The notes: generated from the letters alone by a model not told the origin. 33,130 nt of DNA from Candidatus Methanomethylicus oleisabuli (GCA_001717025.1 MAGU01000034.1:1-33130); one strand, 5' to 3'; numbered from the stretch's first letter, positions 8,906 through 18,289 are shown. Numbers and translations are program-made.

Positions 8906-9663
8906 GCCCCCAGCGATGGTGCGCCATCGTTCTTGGTATTCATGGGGACGACTCCTTTCTTACCGATCGTGAAGTAGTGCCAGAATGCATCGTGCGACGC
9001 CCCCTTCATCTTCCTGAGGCGCACCTGCCTTGCCAGGACTCCCTGCTGCGCAAAGAGCGGATCGAAGCGGAACTCGAGGATCCCGTCCACGACATAGTCG
9101 AGCATGCCCACGAACTCGTCCAGCGATCTCATGCCTAGGTGGTATGCCGCGAATGCGGTGATGTGCTTGGCCTTGCAGATCTCGGCCCTCCAGTCCTTGA
9201 TCATCTCTATCGTCGATGTTGGTTCGCTCATCGTGAAGAGCTCGGTAATCGAATCTATGAAGACGGCGCCCTTCCCGTCCATGCCTTTCACGGCAGCGTA
9301 TATGGCGGACGTGAGCTGCTGCCGGTCCCTCGGATTTGAGACGACGTCAATGTGATCGTCGATCTTCTTAGGAGTCTTTGTCCTGAAGGAGAAGCAGTCT
9401 ATTATCCGCAGCAGGTTCGCATTTAAGGCGTCCTTGCTGCAGTAGCCCAAGTGATCGAAGTTGTTGAGGATCGATTCGGGATCGTCGTCGAATGCCACCA
9501 TTATGCACGGCTCGCCCTTCTTAACCCATGCGCCGGCTATCTGCTGTATGGTAACCGACTTGCCGGTGCCGCCTTCTCCGATGAGGAGGACGAAGGAGTT
9601 CCTGGGGAGCCCCTCTGGGGTGAACTCGTCTATCATCGGTATTCCAAAAGAAACGTTCCCCAT
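8866..9663 (-). CDS. KaiC-like RecA-superfamily ATPase, single domain
   Basis: SFGIPMIDEFTPEGLPRNSFVLLIGEGGTGKSVTIQQIA (Walker A), GAVFIDSITELF (Walker B). Start ATG 9663 (MGNVSFG). Confidence 0.85.
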   Translation of the reverse strand: MGNVSFGIPMIDEFTPEGLPRNSFVLLIGEGGTGKSVTIQQIAGAWVKKGEPCIMVAFDDDPESILNNFDHLGYCSKDALNANLLRIIDCFSFRTKTPKKIDDHIDVVSNPRDRQQLTSAIYAAVKGMDGKGAVFIDSITELFTMSEPTSTIEMIKDWRAEICKAKHITAFAAYHLGMRSLDEFVGMLDYVVDGILEFRFDPLFAQQGVLARQVRLRKMKGASHDAFWHYFTIGKKGVVPMNTKNDGAPSLGAQRARAESHRLPK

Positions 9664-10018
9664 ACCCAGAACCTCGCAGGGGCATGTGCCGACTTGTATA
9701 ATTATGGGGGCACAGATCACATAAAGCTTCGGATGGGCGATGCTTTCCCCAAGTGCACGCAACGGCGTCCGATCTACTGGTCGGAGGCATAAGCCGTCTT
9801 CATACGCCATCATTAAAGGGCTCAGTTCTGATGTCATACTTCATGCGTAGTAAATCCGTAATACCAGCATTCATCATAGCCCACTTGAAGTTGAGCCATA
9901 GTTTTTAATAAACCTGATTGTGGCAAAAGTGGCGATGTGAGGCGCCAGCTCAAGGCCGGCATAGATAAATTAAAAAATGGGGGCTATTTCATATTCATAA
10001 AACACTTAGGTGTAGGTT

Positions 10019-11089
10019 ATGACCATCAAGGTTGCGATCATTGGCGTTGGCAACTGCGCCAGCGCCCTTGTTCAAGGCACGAGATATTACAAGGATGTGA
10101 AGGACGAGGAGTTCGTCCCAGGGCTCATCCACGCCAACATGGCAGGTTACCGGGTGAAGGACGTCGAGTTTGTCTCTGCCTTCGATGTCGATGAAAGGAA
10201 GGTCGGCAAGGACCTCTCGGAGGCCATATTCGCGTTCCCAAACAACACCAGGAAGTTTTCCGATGTCCCAAAGCTTGGTGTTATGGTTAAGAAGGGACCG
10301 GTGATGGACGGGCTAGGCAAGTACCTCAAGGGATACGTCAAGGTCAATGAGGGCGACAAACCGGTGGACATAACAAAGGAGCTGAAGGACTCCGGCGCTG
10401 AGGTCGTCGTCAATTACCTGCCGGTCGGCTCAGAGCAGGCGGTCAGATGGTATGCCGAGCGCGTGATGGAGGCTGGCTGCGCCTTCGTGAACTGCATGCC
10501 GGTCTTCATAGCCTCAGACCCTGCATGGGCAAAGAGGTTCGCAGAGAAGGGGCTACCGGTCGCAGGCGACGATGTGATGAGCCAGCTTGGTGCAACCGTC
10601 CTGCACAAGACCCTAGCGAAGCTGCTGGTCGACAGGGGGGTCAAGGTCAATGAGACTTACCAGTTGAACATAGGGGGCGACACGGACTTCCTGAACATGC
10701 TCGAGGAGCAGAGGCTCATCTCGAAGAGGATAAGCAAGACGTCGGCGGTCAAGGCGATGATCCCGTACGACGTTCCCCTCAGGATCGGACCATCGGATTA
10801 CGTCCCGTTCCTCGACAACAAGAAGATCTGCTACGTCTACATGAAGGGGGAGTACTTCGGCGGCACGCCAGTACAGGTCGACGTCAAGCTGGATGTTTGG
10901 GACTCGCCCAACAGCGCCGGCGTCGTGATCGATGTGATAAGGGCATCGAAGATCGCGTTCGACAGGGGCATATCGGGACAGCTAACAAGCCCCTCGGCAT
11001 TCGCATTCAAGCACCCACCAGAGCAGATGCCCTACGAGACCGCCAAGCGCAGGTTCGAGGAGTTCATAGAAGGCAAGAGGGAGAGGTAA
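10019..11089 (+). CDS. Myo-inositol-1-phosphate synthase
   Basis: KVAIIGVGNCASALVQGTRYY, VVNYLPVGSEQAVRWYA, GDDVMSQLGATVLHKTLAKL, LNIGGDTDFLNM. Confidence 0.95.
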   Translation: MTIKVAIIGVGNCASALVQGTRYYKDVKDEEFVPGLIHANMAGYRVKDVEFVSAFDVDERKVGKDLSEAIFAFPNNTRKFSDVPKLGVMVKKGPVMDGLGKYLKGYVKVNEGDKPVDITKELKDSGAEVVVNYLPVGSEQAVRWYAERVMEAGCAFVNCMPVFIASDPAWAKRFAEKGLPVAGDDVMSQLGATVLHKTLAKLLVDRGVKVNETYQLNIGGDTDFLNMLEEQRLISKRISKTSAVKAMIPYDVPLRIGPSDYVPFLDNKKICYVYMKGEYFGGTPVQVDVKLDVWDSPNSAGVVIDVIRASKIAFDRGISGQLTSPSAFAFKHPPEQMPYETAKRRFEEFIEGKRER

Positions 11090-11155
11090 AGGCCCTCCAG
11101 CGCTTGCGGTGGCGGAAGGACCGGCGGCAGCGAACCGCATGTCCCAGAGGGCAGA

Positions 11156-11467
11156 TCAGTGTTTGTGGAACTCTATACGCCGAGCTTCCAGGACTGCAGT
11201 GATTAGCTTCTCTTTTCCGCCCTCAACGAGCCGCCATATGGTATTCCTCGAGACGCCCATGGAGGCGCCTGCCTCGTCATATGAGAGCTTCTCCAGCTCG
11301 ACCAGTCTAAGAGCCTCCAGTTCCGCAAGGTCGATATGTATAGGCGGCCCCTCTTCTGAGGGTGACGGCACCATAGCTTCGCTCTTTGGCAGGGTCAGTA
11401 TGTTCACCGGCTTCGGATTCCTGCCAATGCATCCGTGTCTGCACCGGCAACAGAAGCTTGAAGGCAT
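11156..11467 (-). CDS. DUF134-family predicted DNA-binding protein with Cys-rich N-terminus
   Basis: CCRCRHGCIGRNPKP, then LAELEALRLVELEKLSYDEAGASMGVSRNTIWRLVEGGKEKLITAV. Confidence 0.88.
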   Translation of the reverse strand: MPSSFCCRCRHGCIGRNPKPVNILTLPKSEAMVPSPSEEGPPIHIDLAELEALRLVELEKLSYDEAGASMGVSRNTIWRLVEGGKEKLITAVLEARRIEFHKH

Positions 11468-11471
11468 AATT

Positions 11472-11488
11472 TGAGATACATCACAAAA
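11472..11488 (+). promoter_or_regulatory. Copy 1 of the GAGATAnATCACnAAA element
   Basis: tgagatacatcacaaaa; near-identical copy at 11510-11527. Confidence 0.5.
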
Positions 11489-11509
11489 CTTATAAAGCCG
11501 CCCCTAATA

Positions 11510-11527
11510 TGAGATAAATCACGAAAA
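11510..11527 (+). promoter_or_regulatory. Copy 2 of the GAGATAnATCACnAAA element
   Basis: tgagataaatcacgaaaa; lies on the other side of the TATA-like cttataaag at about 11489-11497. Confidence 0.5.
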
Positions 11528-11542
11528 TAGGGTGGAGATCAT

Positions 11543-11926
11543 ATGAAGATAGCGTTCGTGACCGAGGATGGAGTCAGTATATGTAAGCACTTTGGAAGGG
11601 CATTGAACTACCTTGTCGTGGATATCGATGGTAAATCGGTGAGGGGGAAGGAGTTGAGGAGTAAGGCGGGGTGTTCGCACCCTCACGAGCAGGAGGGGGA
11701 TGAAGAGGGGACCAACGCCCAGGCGGAGGCGACCAAGCACCGCCGGATGGGCGACCCAATAAAAGACTGCGCGCTTGTCGTCAGCGGCGGGATGGGGTTT
11801 GGGGCTTACCAGTCGCTCATGCTCAGCGGGATAAGACCACTTATAACCGACGTCGATACGATAGACGATGCCGTCAAAAGATATGTTGAAGGAAAGCTTG
11901 AAGACCACCTCGAGATGCTACACTGA
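11543..11926 (+). CDS. NifX/NifB-type dinitrogenase iron-molybdenum cofactor-like protein
   Basis: MKIAFVTEDGVSICKHFGRALNYLVVDIDG...CALVVSGGMGFGAYQSLMLSGIRPLITDVDTIDDAVKRYVEGKL; acidic/His-rich central loop. Confidence 0.88.
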   Translation: MKIAFVTEDGVSICKHFGRALNYLVVDIDGKSVRGKELRSKAGCSHPHEQEGDEEGTNAQAEATKHRRMGDPIKDCALVVSGGMGFGAYQSLMLSGIRPLITDVDTIDDAVKRYVEGKLEDHLEMLH

Positions 11927-12183
11927 TCCTGCCTAATCAGGCAATAGATGGACAGGAGCCACCAGACGAACGTGAGCTGTGGGCGGGGCGATCGACAGAT
12001 GCTAGAGGGCATACATGAACCCAAAGGCAACGGCGTGCATCGACGAGCAGACGGAGATGAGGGGAGAGTAGCCCTGCGAATGGATTGTGGCGATGGAAGA
12101 GCATGATAAAAATGAGGAATGGTATAGGGCAAATCGCCCCTTTGCCGTTCCAAGCTACAGGTGACCCGATGCAAAGGCAACGG

Positions 12184-13473
12184 TCAGCAACCGATAGCAG
12201 ACAGGGCATCGTCGAAGGCTTCGACCGACTCGTCGACATGATCCCTGCTCAGAATTAGCGGCGGCTCGATCCGCACCACATTGCCGTCGATCCCTCCCAA
12301 GCCGACTAGGATCCTCCTCCTAAAGAGCTCCTGCTGGTACCTTGCGGCGACCTCCTTCGCGGGTTCCTTTGTTGTGCGATCCTTCACTAGATCCAGACCG
12401 AGGAAGAGCCCAATCCCCCGGACGTCCCCGATTACGGCATGCTTATCTTTTAGTTGCTCAAGGCGGCGCTTGAAGTATGAGCCGGTCTCCCCCGCCCTTT
12501 CAACTATGCCGCCCTGCAGCTCGTTGAGCACCTCGATGGCGGCGACACATGACAGCGCATTCCCGCCCAAAGTGGAGTAGCTCTCCCCGGGCCGCAGCTC
12601 TTCGTCCAGCGACGCACGGTATAGGGTAACCCCCAGCGGCAGGCCGTTCGCGATTGCCTTCGATGTTGTAAGCACGTCAGGGACGACGCCGAAGTGCTCG
12701 ATGCCCCACATCTTGCCGGTCCTGCCATTCCCCGACTGGACCTCATCTACGATGAGCATTATGCCGTACTTGTCAAGCAGCTGCTTAACCTCTCTGAAGT
12801 ACCCCTCAGGAGGGATGATCATGCCGCCGTTGGCAAGCATCGGCTCGACTAGCATAGCCGCTATGCTCTCGCCGCCTACCTCGCACCGGAAGACGTCCTC
12901 CATATACTTGACGCACGCGTAGCCACAGTCAGGGCAGCCCTGATGGCCTAGGGGGCACCGGTAGCAGAACGGCTCTGGGGCGAAGACGACCGGCGCGAAT
13001 GGACCCAATCCGGTCTTCCACATCGCCTGACCGAGCGCGCTCATAGCGTAGAACGTCCGCCCGTGGAATGATCTGTGTAATGCCAGTATGTAGGGCCTCC
13101 TCGATACACGCTTGACCAGCGAGATCGCAGTCTCGTTTGACTCGGAGCCGCTGTTGGTGAAGAACGATTTGGTGAGCGCCCCGCCAGGGCTGACCTCGGC
13201 TAGCCGCTTTGCCAGCAGCGCCATGTAGTCAAGATAGTAGGTGGAGGTCATGTGGAAGAGCTTGCTTATCTGGCCCTCCACCGCTTTGACGACATTCCGG
13301 TTAGACCATCCGACGTTGACGATCGAGACGCCTGCGTAGAGGTCGATATACGGCTCGCCATCCTTTGAGTATACTATATCGTCCACACCGCGGTCTGGGG
13401 CGAACGCAAAGCTGTGCTTGTACATCCTAGACAGGTATTGGTCTGACAGGGAAACAACATCTTGTGTATTCAT
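12184..13473 (-). CDS. Class III PLP-dependent aminotransferase (4-aminobutyrate aminotransferase-like)
   Basis: ALHRSFHGRTFYAMSALG, LIVDEVQSGNGRTGKMWGIEHFGVVPDVLTTSKAIANGLPLG, YSTLGGNALSCVAAIEVL. Confidence 0.93.
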   Translation of the reverse strand: MNTQDVVSLSDQYLSRMYKHSFAFAPDRGVDDIVYSKDGEPYIDLYAGVSIVNVGWSNRNVVKAVEGQISKLFHMTSTYYLDYMALLAKRLAEVSPGGALTKSFFTNSGSESNETAISLVKRVSRRPYILALHRSFHGRTFYAMSALGQAMWKTGLGPFAPVVFAPEPFCYRCPLGHQGCPDCGYACVKYMEDVFRCEVGGESIAAMLVEPMLANGGMIIPPEGYFREVKQLLDKYGIMLIVDEVQSGNGRTGKMWGIEHFGVVPDVLTTSKAIANGLPLGVTLYRASLDEELRPGESYSTLGGNALSCVAAIEVLNELQGGIVERAGETGSYFKRRLEQLKDKHAVIGDVRGIGLFLGLDLVKDRTTKEPAKEVAARYQQELFRRRILVGLGGIDGNVVRIEPPLILSRDHVDESVEAFDDALSAIGC

Positions 13474-13703
13474 TTTTGTTCCTCTCGTGCACTTTCTTTG
13501 GTAAGGGCTGATGGCAATGCGCTGCAGCCGGGGCGTCCGAAGTCACCGGCTGGGCAGTCAGAATGGCGCTAGATTCCTTGCCCTTGGCGCCAAACGTGGT
13601 TGCCAATTTCAGCACAGATGATAGAGGATGAGGTGGCAAATAAGGATTAGCCAGACCAAAAAATGAGGTAAATAGGTGGACGGCATGTGGGGCAGCGGCG
13701 CAA

Positions 13704-14468
13704 TCAGAACCACATCAAGGCGCGTATGTTAGAATAGACGATAAGCTCAACATCCCTGGCGCTTAGCGACCGCATAAGCTGGCGAACGGTCCTTGGCAGG
13801 GCGAGCGGATCAGACGGCGAGTCGCCTATGTCGCTGCCGAGGACTACCCCCTCGGGCCCACACTTCGATATGATGGCCTCTACATCGCCAGGGGATGCCC
13901 CACCAGGCCGGATGGTGAGTCCGGCAAGGGCGCCGAACTCCCTCGCGCGCGGCACCAGATCAGGGGTCAGGTGGTCTATGATCACCTTCGAGCCGTCGAC
14001 ATCCTCCTCCTTCAGGATTGCCAATGCCTTCTCGAAGACCGCAGCCTTGTTATTCTTCGGCGTGTGGACGATTATAGGGCGAGCATAGTCCTTGGCGATT
14101 CGTAGCTGCTGAACGAAGACATCAATCTCCTCCTTCGAGCCGACCTCTAGACCTATCTCCCCCATAGCAGTGGCGGTTTCGTTGTCGAAGATCGCAATTA
14201 AGCGGTCGTAGACCAGTTCTATTTCGTTCGTAGGTATCGACCTCGGGTGTATGCCGACGGCTACCCGGCAGTCGATATGGTAACTGCTGAGCCTCATCGA
14301 CTCGACGCCTATCTGCCAGTTGAATAGGTCCTTGAGCGTCGATGCGCCCGACGGCTGAACAGGGAGGTAGGAGCATACGACCGCCCCCTCAATACCGGCC
14401 ACGGCCATCAGGTCCAGGTCCTCAGGACCCCTCAGATACGTGTGTGTATGAGAATCTATAATCCGCAC
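13704..14468 (-). CDS. TatD-like / amidohydrolase-fold metal-dependent hydrolase
   Basis: RIIDSHTHTYLRGPEDLDLM, VGIHPRSIP, AMGEIGLEVGS, IIVHTPKNN, VVLGSDIGDSPSDPL. GTG at 14468 preferred; the longer listed ORF has a non-family N-terminal extension. Confidence 0.82.
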   Translation of the reverse strand: MRIIDSHTHTYLRGPEDLDLMAVAGIEGAVVCSYLPVQPSGASTLKDLFNWQIGVESMRLSSYHIDCRVAVGIHPRSIPTNEIELVYDRLIAIFDNETATAMGEIGLEVGSKEEIDVFVQQLRIAKDYARPIIVHTPKNNKAAVFEKALAILKEEDVDGSKVIIDHLTPDLVPRAREFGALAGLTIRPGGASPGDVEAIISKCGPEGVVLGSDIGDSPSDPLALPRTVRQLMRSLSARDVELIVYSNIRALMWF

Positions 14469-14566
14469 AGTTGCAACGCCCCAACAGAGAGTAACAACGA
14501 TAGTATAAAAGAATATCAGGTCATACTCGTCGGCCCCCTCCCGATGCAGCTCACGGCAATATGAGC

Positions 14567-14764
14567 TCATGCCATTAGGATGGCTTTTACAATGAGCAGG
14601 ATTCCGCCGATGACCATCACCGATACTGCAATGAGGACCAACTGCGCTGTTGCGTTGGTGTATATCTTCTTTGCGCGCCCCCTCCTCAGATCCCCCACGA
14701 AGAAGATGGAACACACCAATAGCCCGATCCCTATGAGCAGCTGTATGAAGTTGCCTGGATCCAA
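14567..14764 (-). CDS. Small membrane protein with two TM segments
   Basis: 65 aa; LIGIGLLVCSIFFVGDL and LVLIAVSVMVIGGILLIVKAIL. Confidence 0.6.
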   Translation of the reverse strand: MDPGNFIQLLIGIGLLVCSIFFVGDLRRGRAKKIYTNATAQLVLIAVSVMVIGGILLIVKAILMA

Positions 14765-14865
14765 GTTGAGCGCACCAACTAAGAACTCGATATATGGGGC
14801 TTAAAACATCTTCTGAAGAAGTGAGGGCGAAAAAAGTAAAAGCGAAGCCAGTGACCGCCGGCGCC

Positions 14866-15282
14866 TCAGAGGTGCTTGGCGAGCTCGGACTCGATAGCCG
14901 CTGCACCGACTGCGCCTACTAGCCTGCCAACCTCGACGCCGTTCTTGAAGAAGATGAAGGTCGGTATCCCGTAGACTGCAAAACGGCTTGCGACGTCGGA
15001 GTTCTCATCGACGTTAAGCTTGCCGAAGATTGCCTTCCCTCGGTACTTCATGGCCAGCTCCTCGAAGATAGGCGTCATGTACATGCATGGACCGCACCAG
15101 CTGGCCCAGAAGTCGACGACGACTGGAAGTGCCGTCGACTTTATAAAAGATTCAAAATTGGAATTGTTGAGCTCCACTTCATTGGGCATTGTCTTTACCT
15201 CGCGATCTTTTCTCATCGCGGCGAGCTCAGACAGCCTCTTGGCCTTAAGCCGGTTCAGTTCGTCATCCCAACCGCCTGCCAT
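14866..15282 (-). CDS. Thioredoxin with N-terminal extension
   Basis: LPVVVDFWASWCGPCMYMTPIFEELAMKYRGKAIFGKLNVDEN...GIPTFIFFKNG. Confidence 0.93.
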   Translation of the reverse strand: MAGGWDDELNRLKAKRLSELAAMRKDREVKTMPNEVELNNSNFESFIKSTALPVVVDFWASWCGPCMYMTPIFEELAMKYRGKAIFGKLNVDENSDVASRFAVYGIPTFIFFKNGVEVGRLVGAVGAAAIESELAKHL

Positions 15283-15414
15283 GAGCAAGCCGCCTGTTAT
15301 ACCGTTGCAGCACTCTATTTTATCCTTTTTTATCAATGAGGCGAGCAGGTCGAGTTAAGTAAGTAAGTCGAACCGAGCCAAGCCGAGACCCTGCGCCAAC
15401 AATGACCAGTGCCC

Positions 15415-16344
15415 CTATATCCGCCCTATGACGTCCTTCTTCAGGTCTATACATCCGATGAGCGCGAGGAGGACCTTCATATCGTCAGTATTGGCCACGG
15501 CTGGCGCCTTCTCCTTCACGACCATCTTGGCGTTGAAGCCTATGCCAAGCCCGACGCGCTCTATCATGAAGAGGTCGTTGGCGCCGTCCCCAACCGCAAC
15601 GCAGGCGTCGAGGCCGACGTGCTCGCATTCAGCGATGCTCATGATGGCATTCAGCTTAGCCTCCGGACCCACCATGCTCCCAACAACCTCCCCGGTCAGG
15701 ACCCCGCCCCTCGTCAGAAGCCGGTTGCTGTAGACGTGGTCCGCGCCTATCACATTCCCGACGTGCTCTGCAACGAAGTCGAAGCCGCCAGTAACGATTC
15801 CGATCTTGAAGCCGTATTCCTTGAGCTGCCTCACAAGCTCGACCGCGCTGGGAATTATCCGTATCTTCGACTTCACCTTCTCCATGCTCTCGACGGGCAG
15901 GCCCTTCAGCAGCCTCACTCTCGCTTCGAGGGACTCCCTGAAGTTGACCCTCCCCTCCATGGCGAGGGCAGTGATTCGCTTCACCTCGTCGTAGACGCCC
16001 GCCTCCTTTGCAAGCTCCTCGATCACCTCCTGATCTATGAGCGTCCCATCGAGGTCGAAGACTACGACCTTCTTGCCGCATCGGTAGCTCTCGCCCTTCT
16101 CCACCGCCAGCGCCATGCCGATGTCATCGCAGCTGCGCTTGAGTATGTTGATCAGCCCGCCGGTCTCTATGACGGCGTTGGTCGTGTCGACGACCATGAT
16201 GATGACGAAGAGGTTGCCGAAGATCGTTGACGCGCGGGTCTTGATTATGTTGGCATGGAACCTTGCCAGAACGCCGGTGATTGCCGCGACGATCCCGGGT
16301 CGGTCTTTCCCTACAGCGGTAAGGACGAGCCTATTTCTTGCCAC
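15415..16344 (-). CDS. serB: Phosphoserine phosphatase with N-terminal ACT domain
   Basis: ACT motif DRPGIVAAITGVLARF; HAD motifs VVFDLDGTLID, GIVTGGFDFVAEHV, AVGDGANDLFMI. GTG start at 16344 overlaps the upstream ACT gene. Confidence 0.88.
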   Translation of the reverse strand: MARNRLVLTAVGKDRPGIVAAITGVLARFHANIIKTRASTIFGNLFVIIMVVDTTNAVIETGGLINILKRSCDDIGMALAVEKGESYRCGKKVVVFDLDGTLIDQEVIEELAKEAGVYDEVKRITALAMEGRVNFRESLEARVRLLKGLPVESMEKVKSKIRIIPSAVELVRQLKEYGFKIGIVTGGFDFVAEHVGNVIGADHVYSNRLLTRGGVLTGEVVGSMVGPEAKLNAIMSIAECEHVGLDACVAVGDGANDLFMIERVGLGIGFNAKMVVKEKAPAVANTDDMKVLLALIGCIDLKKDVIGRI

Positions 16345-16594
16345 CTGTGTAATAGAAGGCCACCTCAAGGCTGAGTTCGCGGCACCGCTTCTCCAGCTTG
16401 GACTTCATCTTCTCGAGGGCGCCGATATCCTGCGAGATGTTCACCAAGAGCGAGAGTATGAAGACGTCGTGCATTACGACCTGATCCATGTCCTCTATGT
16501 TGTAGCCAAAGTCAGCTATCACTGAGGTTACCTCGTTTATCAGCCCGGACCTGTCCGGCCCCACCACGATGATGGCCAAGTACTTGTCAGGCAT
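16331..16594 (-). CDS. Stand-alone ACT-domain protein
   Basis: YLAIIVVGPDRSGLINEVTSVIADFGYNIEDMDQVV...; overlaps serB by 14 nt. Confidence 0.83.
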   Translation of the reverse strand: MPDKYLAIIVVGPDRSGLINEVTSVIADFGYNIEDMDQVVMHDVFILSLLVNISQDIGALEKMKSKLEKRCRELSLEVAFYYTGGKK

Positions 16595-16725
16595 ATGGTG
16601 CATCCGCCAACCTTTCATCAATGGTTAGAAAATCTATTTAACTTTTTGTTGCGATATGGAAAGGGGACGGGGCGCAATCCATCTTCTGCACATTGGCGCA
16701 CCCCAGAACACAGGAGGTCTTACAA

Positions 16726-17385
16726 TTGGCTGACGACATACTCATCGCGCTTAAGGAAGCGATCATAAACCAGGACTCCGGCGTCGCGGCGGACCTGACC
16801 AAGGCCAGCCTTGCGGAGGGCAGGAGCCCGAACGAGATAATAGAAGCTATATCTGACGGGCTGAAGCAGGTCGGAGACCTGTTCGAAAACCAAGAGATGT
16901 TCCTGCCAGAGGTCCTGCGTGCCGCAAACGCGGCGAAGCGCTCGCTCGAGGCGGTAATACCGCTGGTCAGGAGCAGCGGGGGCAGCTACGGCAGGGGCGG
17001 AGGCAAGGGCACGGTCGCAATTGGGTCGCTCGGTCCGCATGACATAGGGAAGACTATAATAATATCCATGCTCATAGCGGCTGGCTTCGACGTCCTCGAC
17101 TTGGGAATTATGCTGACGCCGGACAAGGTTGAGAGGGCTATGAGGGAGAGCCCCAGCGTGAAGATACTCGCCCTCTCGGCGCTCCTCACATCTGACATCG
17201 GCAAGACTTCCGAGATAATCAAGAGGGTCAGGGGGCTCGGCACTGGGGTCAAGATAATGGTTGGCGGCGCAGCCATGAGCCCTAAGGTCATGAGGGAGGT
17301 TGGCGCGGACGCATACGGCAAGGACGGCGATGAGGCGGTGAAGATTGCCCGCGGGTTTGCTGAGGCGAAAGGTGAAACAAGGTGA
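16726..17385 (+). CDS. Corrinoid (B12-binding) methyltransferase protein, MtbC/MtgC-like
   Basis: Helical cap domain ALKEAIINQDSGVAADLTKASLAEGRSPNEIIEAISDGLKQVGDLFENQEMFLPEVLRAA, then B12 domain GSLGPHDIGKTIIISMLIAAGFDVLDLGIMLTPDKV. SD ggaggt precedes TTG 16726. Confidence 0.88.
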   Translation: MADDILIALKEAIINQDSGVAADLTKASLAEGRSPNEIIEAISDGLKQVGDLFENQEMFLPEVLRAANAAKRSLEAVIPLVRSSGGSYGRGGGKGTVAIGSLGPHDIGKTIIISMLIAAGFDVLDLGIMLTPDKVERAMRESPSVKILALSALLTSDIGKTSEIIKRVRGLGTGVKIMVGGAAMSPKVMREVGADAYGKDGDEAVKIARGFAEAKGETR

Positions 17386-17392
17386 CCTTAAG

Positions 17393-18289
17393 ATGAGGAT
17401 AAAGACGACCGTAATCGGGAGCCACCCCGTCGTCGGTGATGGCGATGAGGCGGTGAAGGCCGCCGTCCTTGACCAGATCGAGGCGGGAATAGACATCATC
17501 AGCGACGGGCAGACCAGAAAGGACATGATCGCCTACTTCGCAGACCACATACCGGGCTTCAAGGTTGAGGACGGCAAGTCGACGATAGTAGGCAAGATTG
17601 CCCCACCCGATGAGACGCCTTTGGTGAGAGACCTGCGCTATGCCAAGAGCCTCGCGGGCGACCGCGCAGATGTGAAGGCAGTAATCACGGGTCCTGTCAC
17701 CATGGTGTTCTTTGCCGAGCTCTCTAACACTGCCCCTTACAAGGGCTTTAGGGACGAGGCGCTCTACAGGGACGTCTCCGAGGCACTCGCCGTCGAGGCC
17801 GAGCTGGTTCAGAGTGGGGGGTTCCGGAACGTCCAGATCGACGAGCCGAGCTACTCCATAGGCGCCCCCATGAACATGGCGAAGATGGCGCTGGAGAAGG
17901 TAGCCTCCGGGGTGAGGGGCACGCGCGCGCTGCACGTCTGCGGGAGCATTAAGCGCTCCTTCGCCGACATTGTGAGGATAGACGGCATCGATGTGCTCTC
18001 ATTCGCGTTCAAGGACAGCGTTAGCAACTTCGACACTGTAGACAGGAAGATGCTTGAGGACTACGGAAAGATGCTGGGCGTCGGTTGCGTGAGCTCGACC
18101 GAGTCGGCAGTGGAGGGCGAGGAGGAGATAAGGGGCACAGTGAGGAGGGCTATCGATGCGTTCGGGCAGGATAACATCGCATGGGTGCATCCGGACTGCG
18201 GGCTGAGGTCGCTTGAGCGAGACTCGGCTAGGGGCAAGCTGAAGGCGATGGTATCCGCCATCAGGGGGATGCAGAAGGAGCTTGCTTGA
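17393..18289 (+). CDS. MetE-core-like (cobalamin-independent methionine synthase C-terminal domain) methyltransferase
   Basis: TTVIGSHP, GIDIISDGQTRKDM, VQIDEPSYS, LHVCG, GVGCVSSTESAVEGEEEI, HPDCGLRSLERDSARGKLKAMV. Confidence 0.85.
   Translation: MRIKTTVIGSHPVVGDGDEAVKAAVLDQIEAGIDIISDGQTRKDMIAYFADHIPGFKVEDGKSTIVGKIAPPDETPLVRDLRYAKSLAGDRADVKAVITGPVTMVFFAELSNTAPYKGFRDEALYRDVSEALAVEAELVQSGGFRNVQIDEPSYSIGAPMNMAKMALEKVASGVRGTRALHVCGSIKRSFADIVRIDGIDVLSFAFKDSVSNFDTVDRKMLEDYGKMLGVGCVSSTESAVEGEEEIRGTVRRAIDAFGQDNIAWVHPDCGLRSLERDSARGKLKAMVSAIRGMQKELA

Noticed and set aside
12022-12183. 12-bp direct repeat caaaggcaacgg at 12022-12033 and 12172-12183
   Set aside because: Short, second copy ends at the aminotransferase stop region, no supporting structure; likely chance.
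14469-14906. N-terminal extension of the 400-aa TatD-like ORF
   Set aside because: Covers the small TM protein gene region on the same strand in another frame and is not protein-like; the domain starts at RIIDSHTH, so GTG 14468 is preferred.
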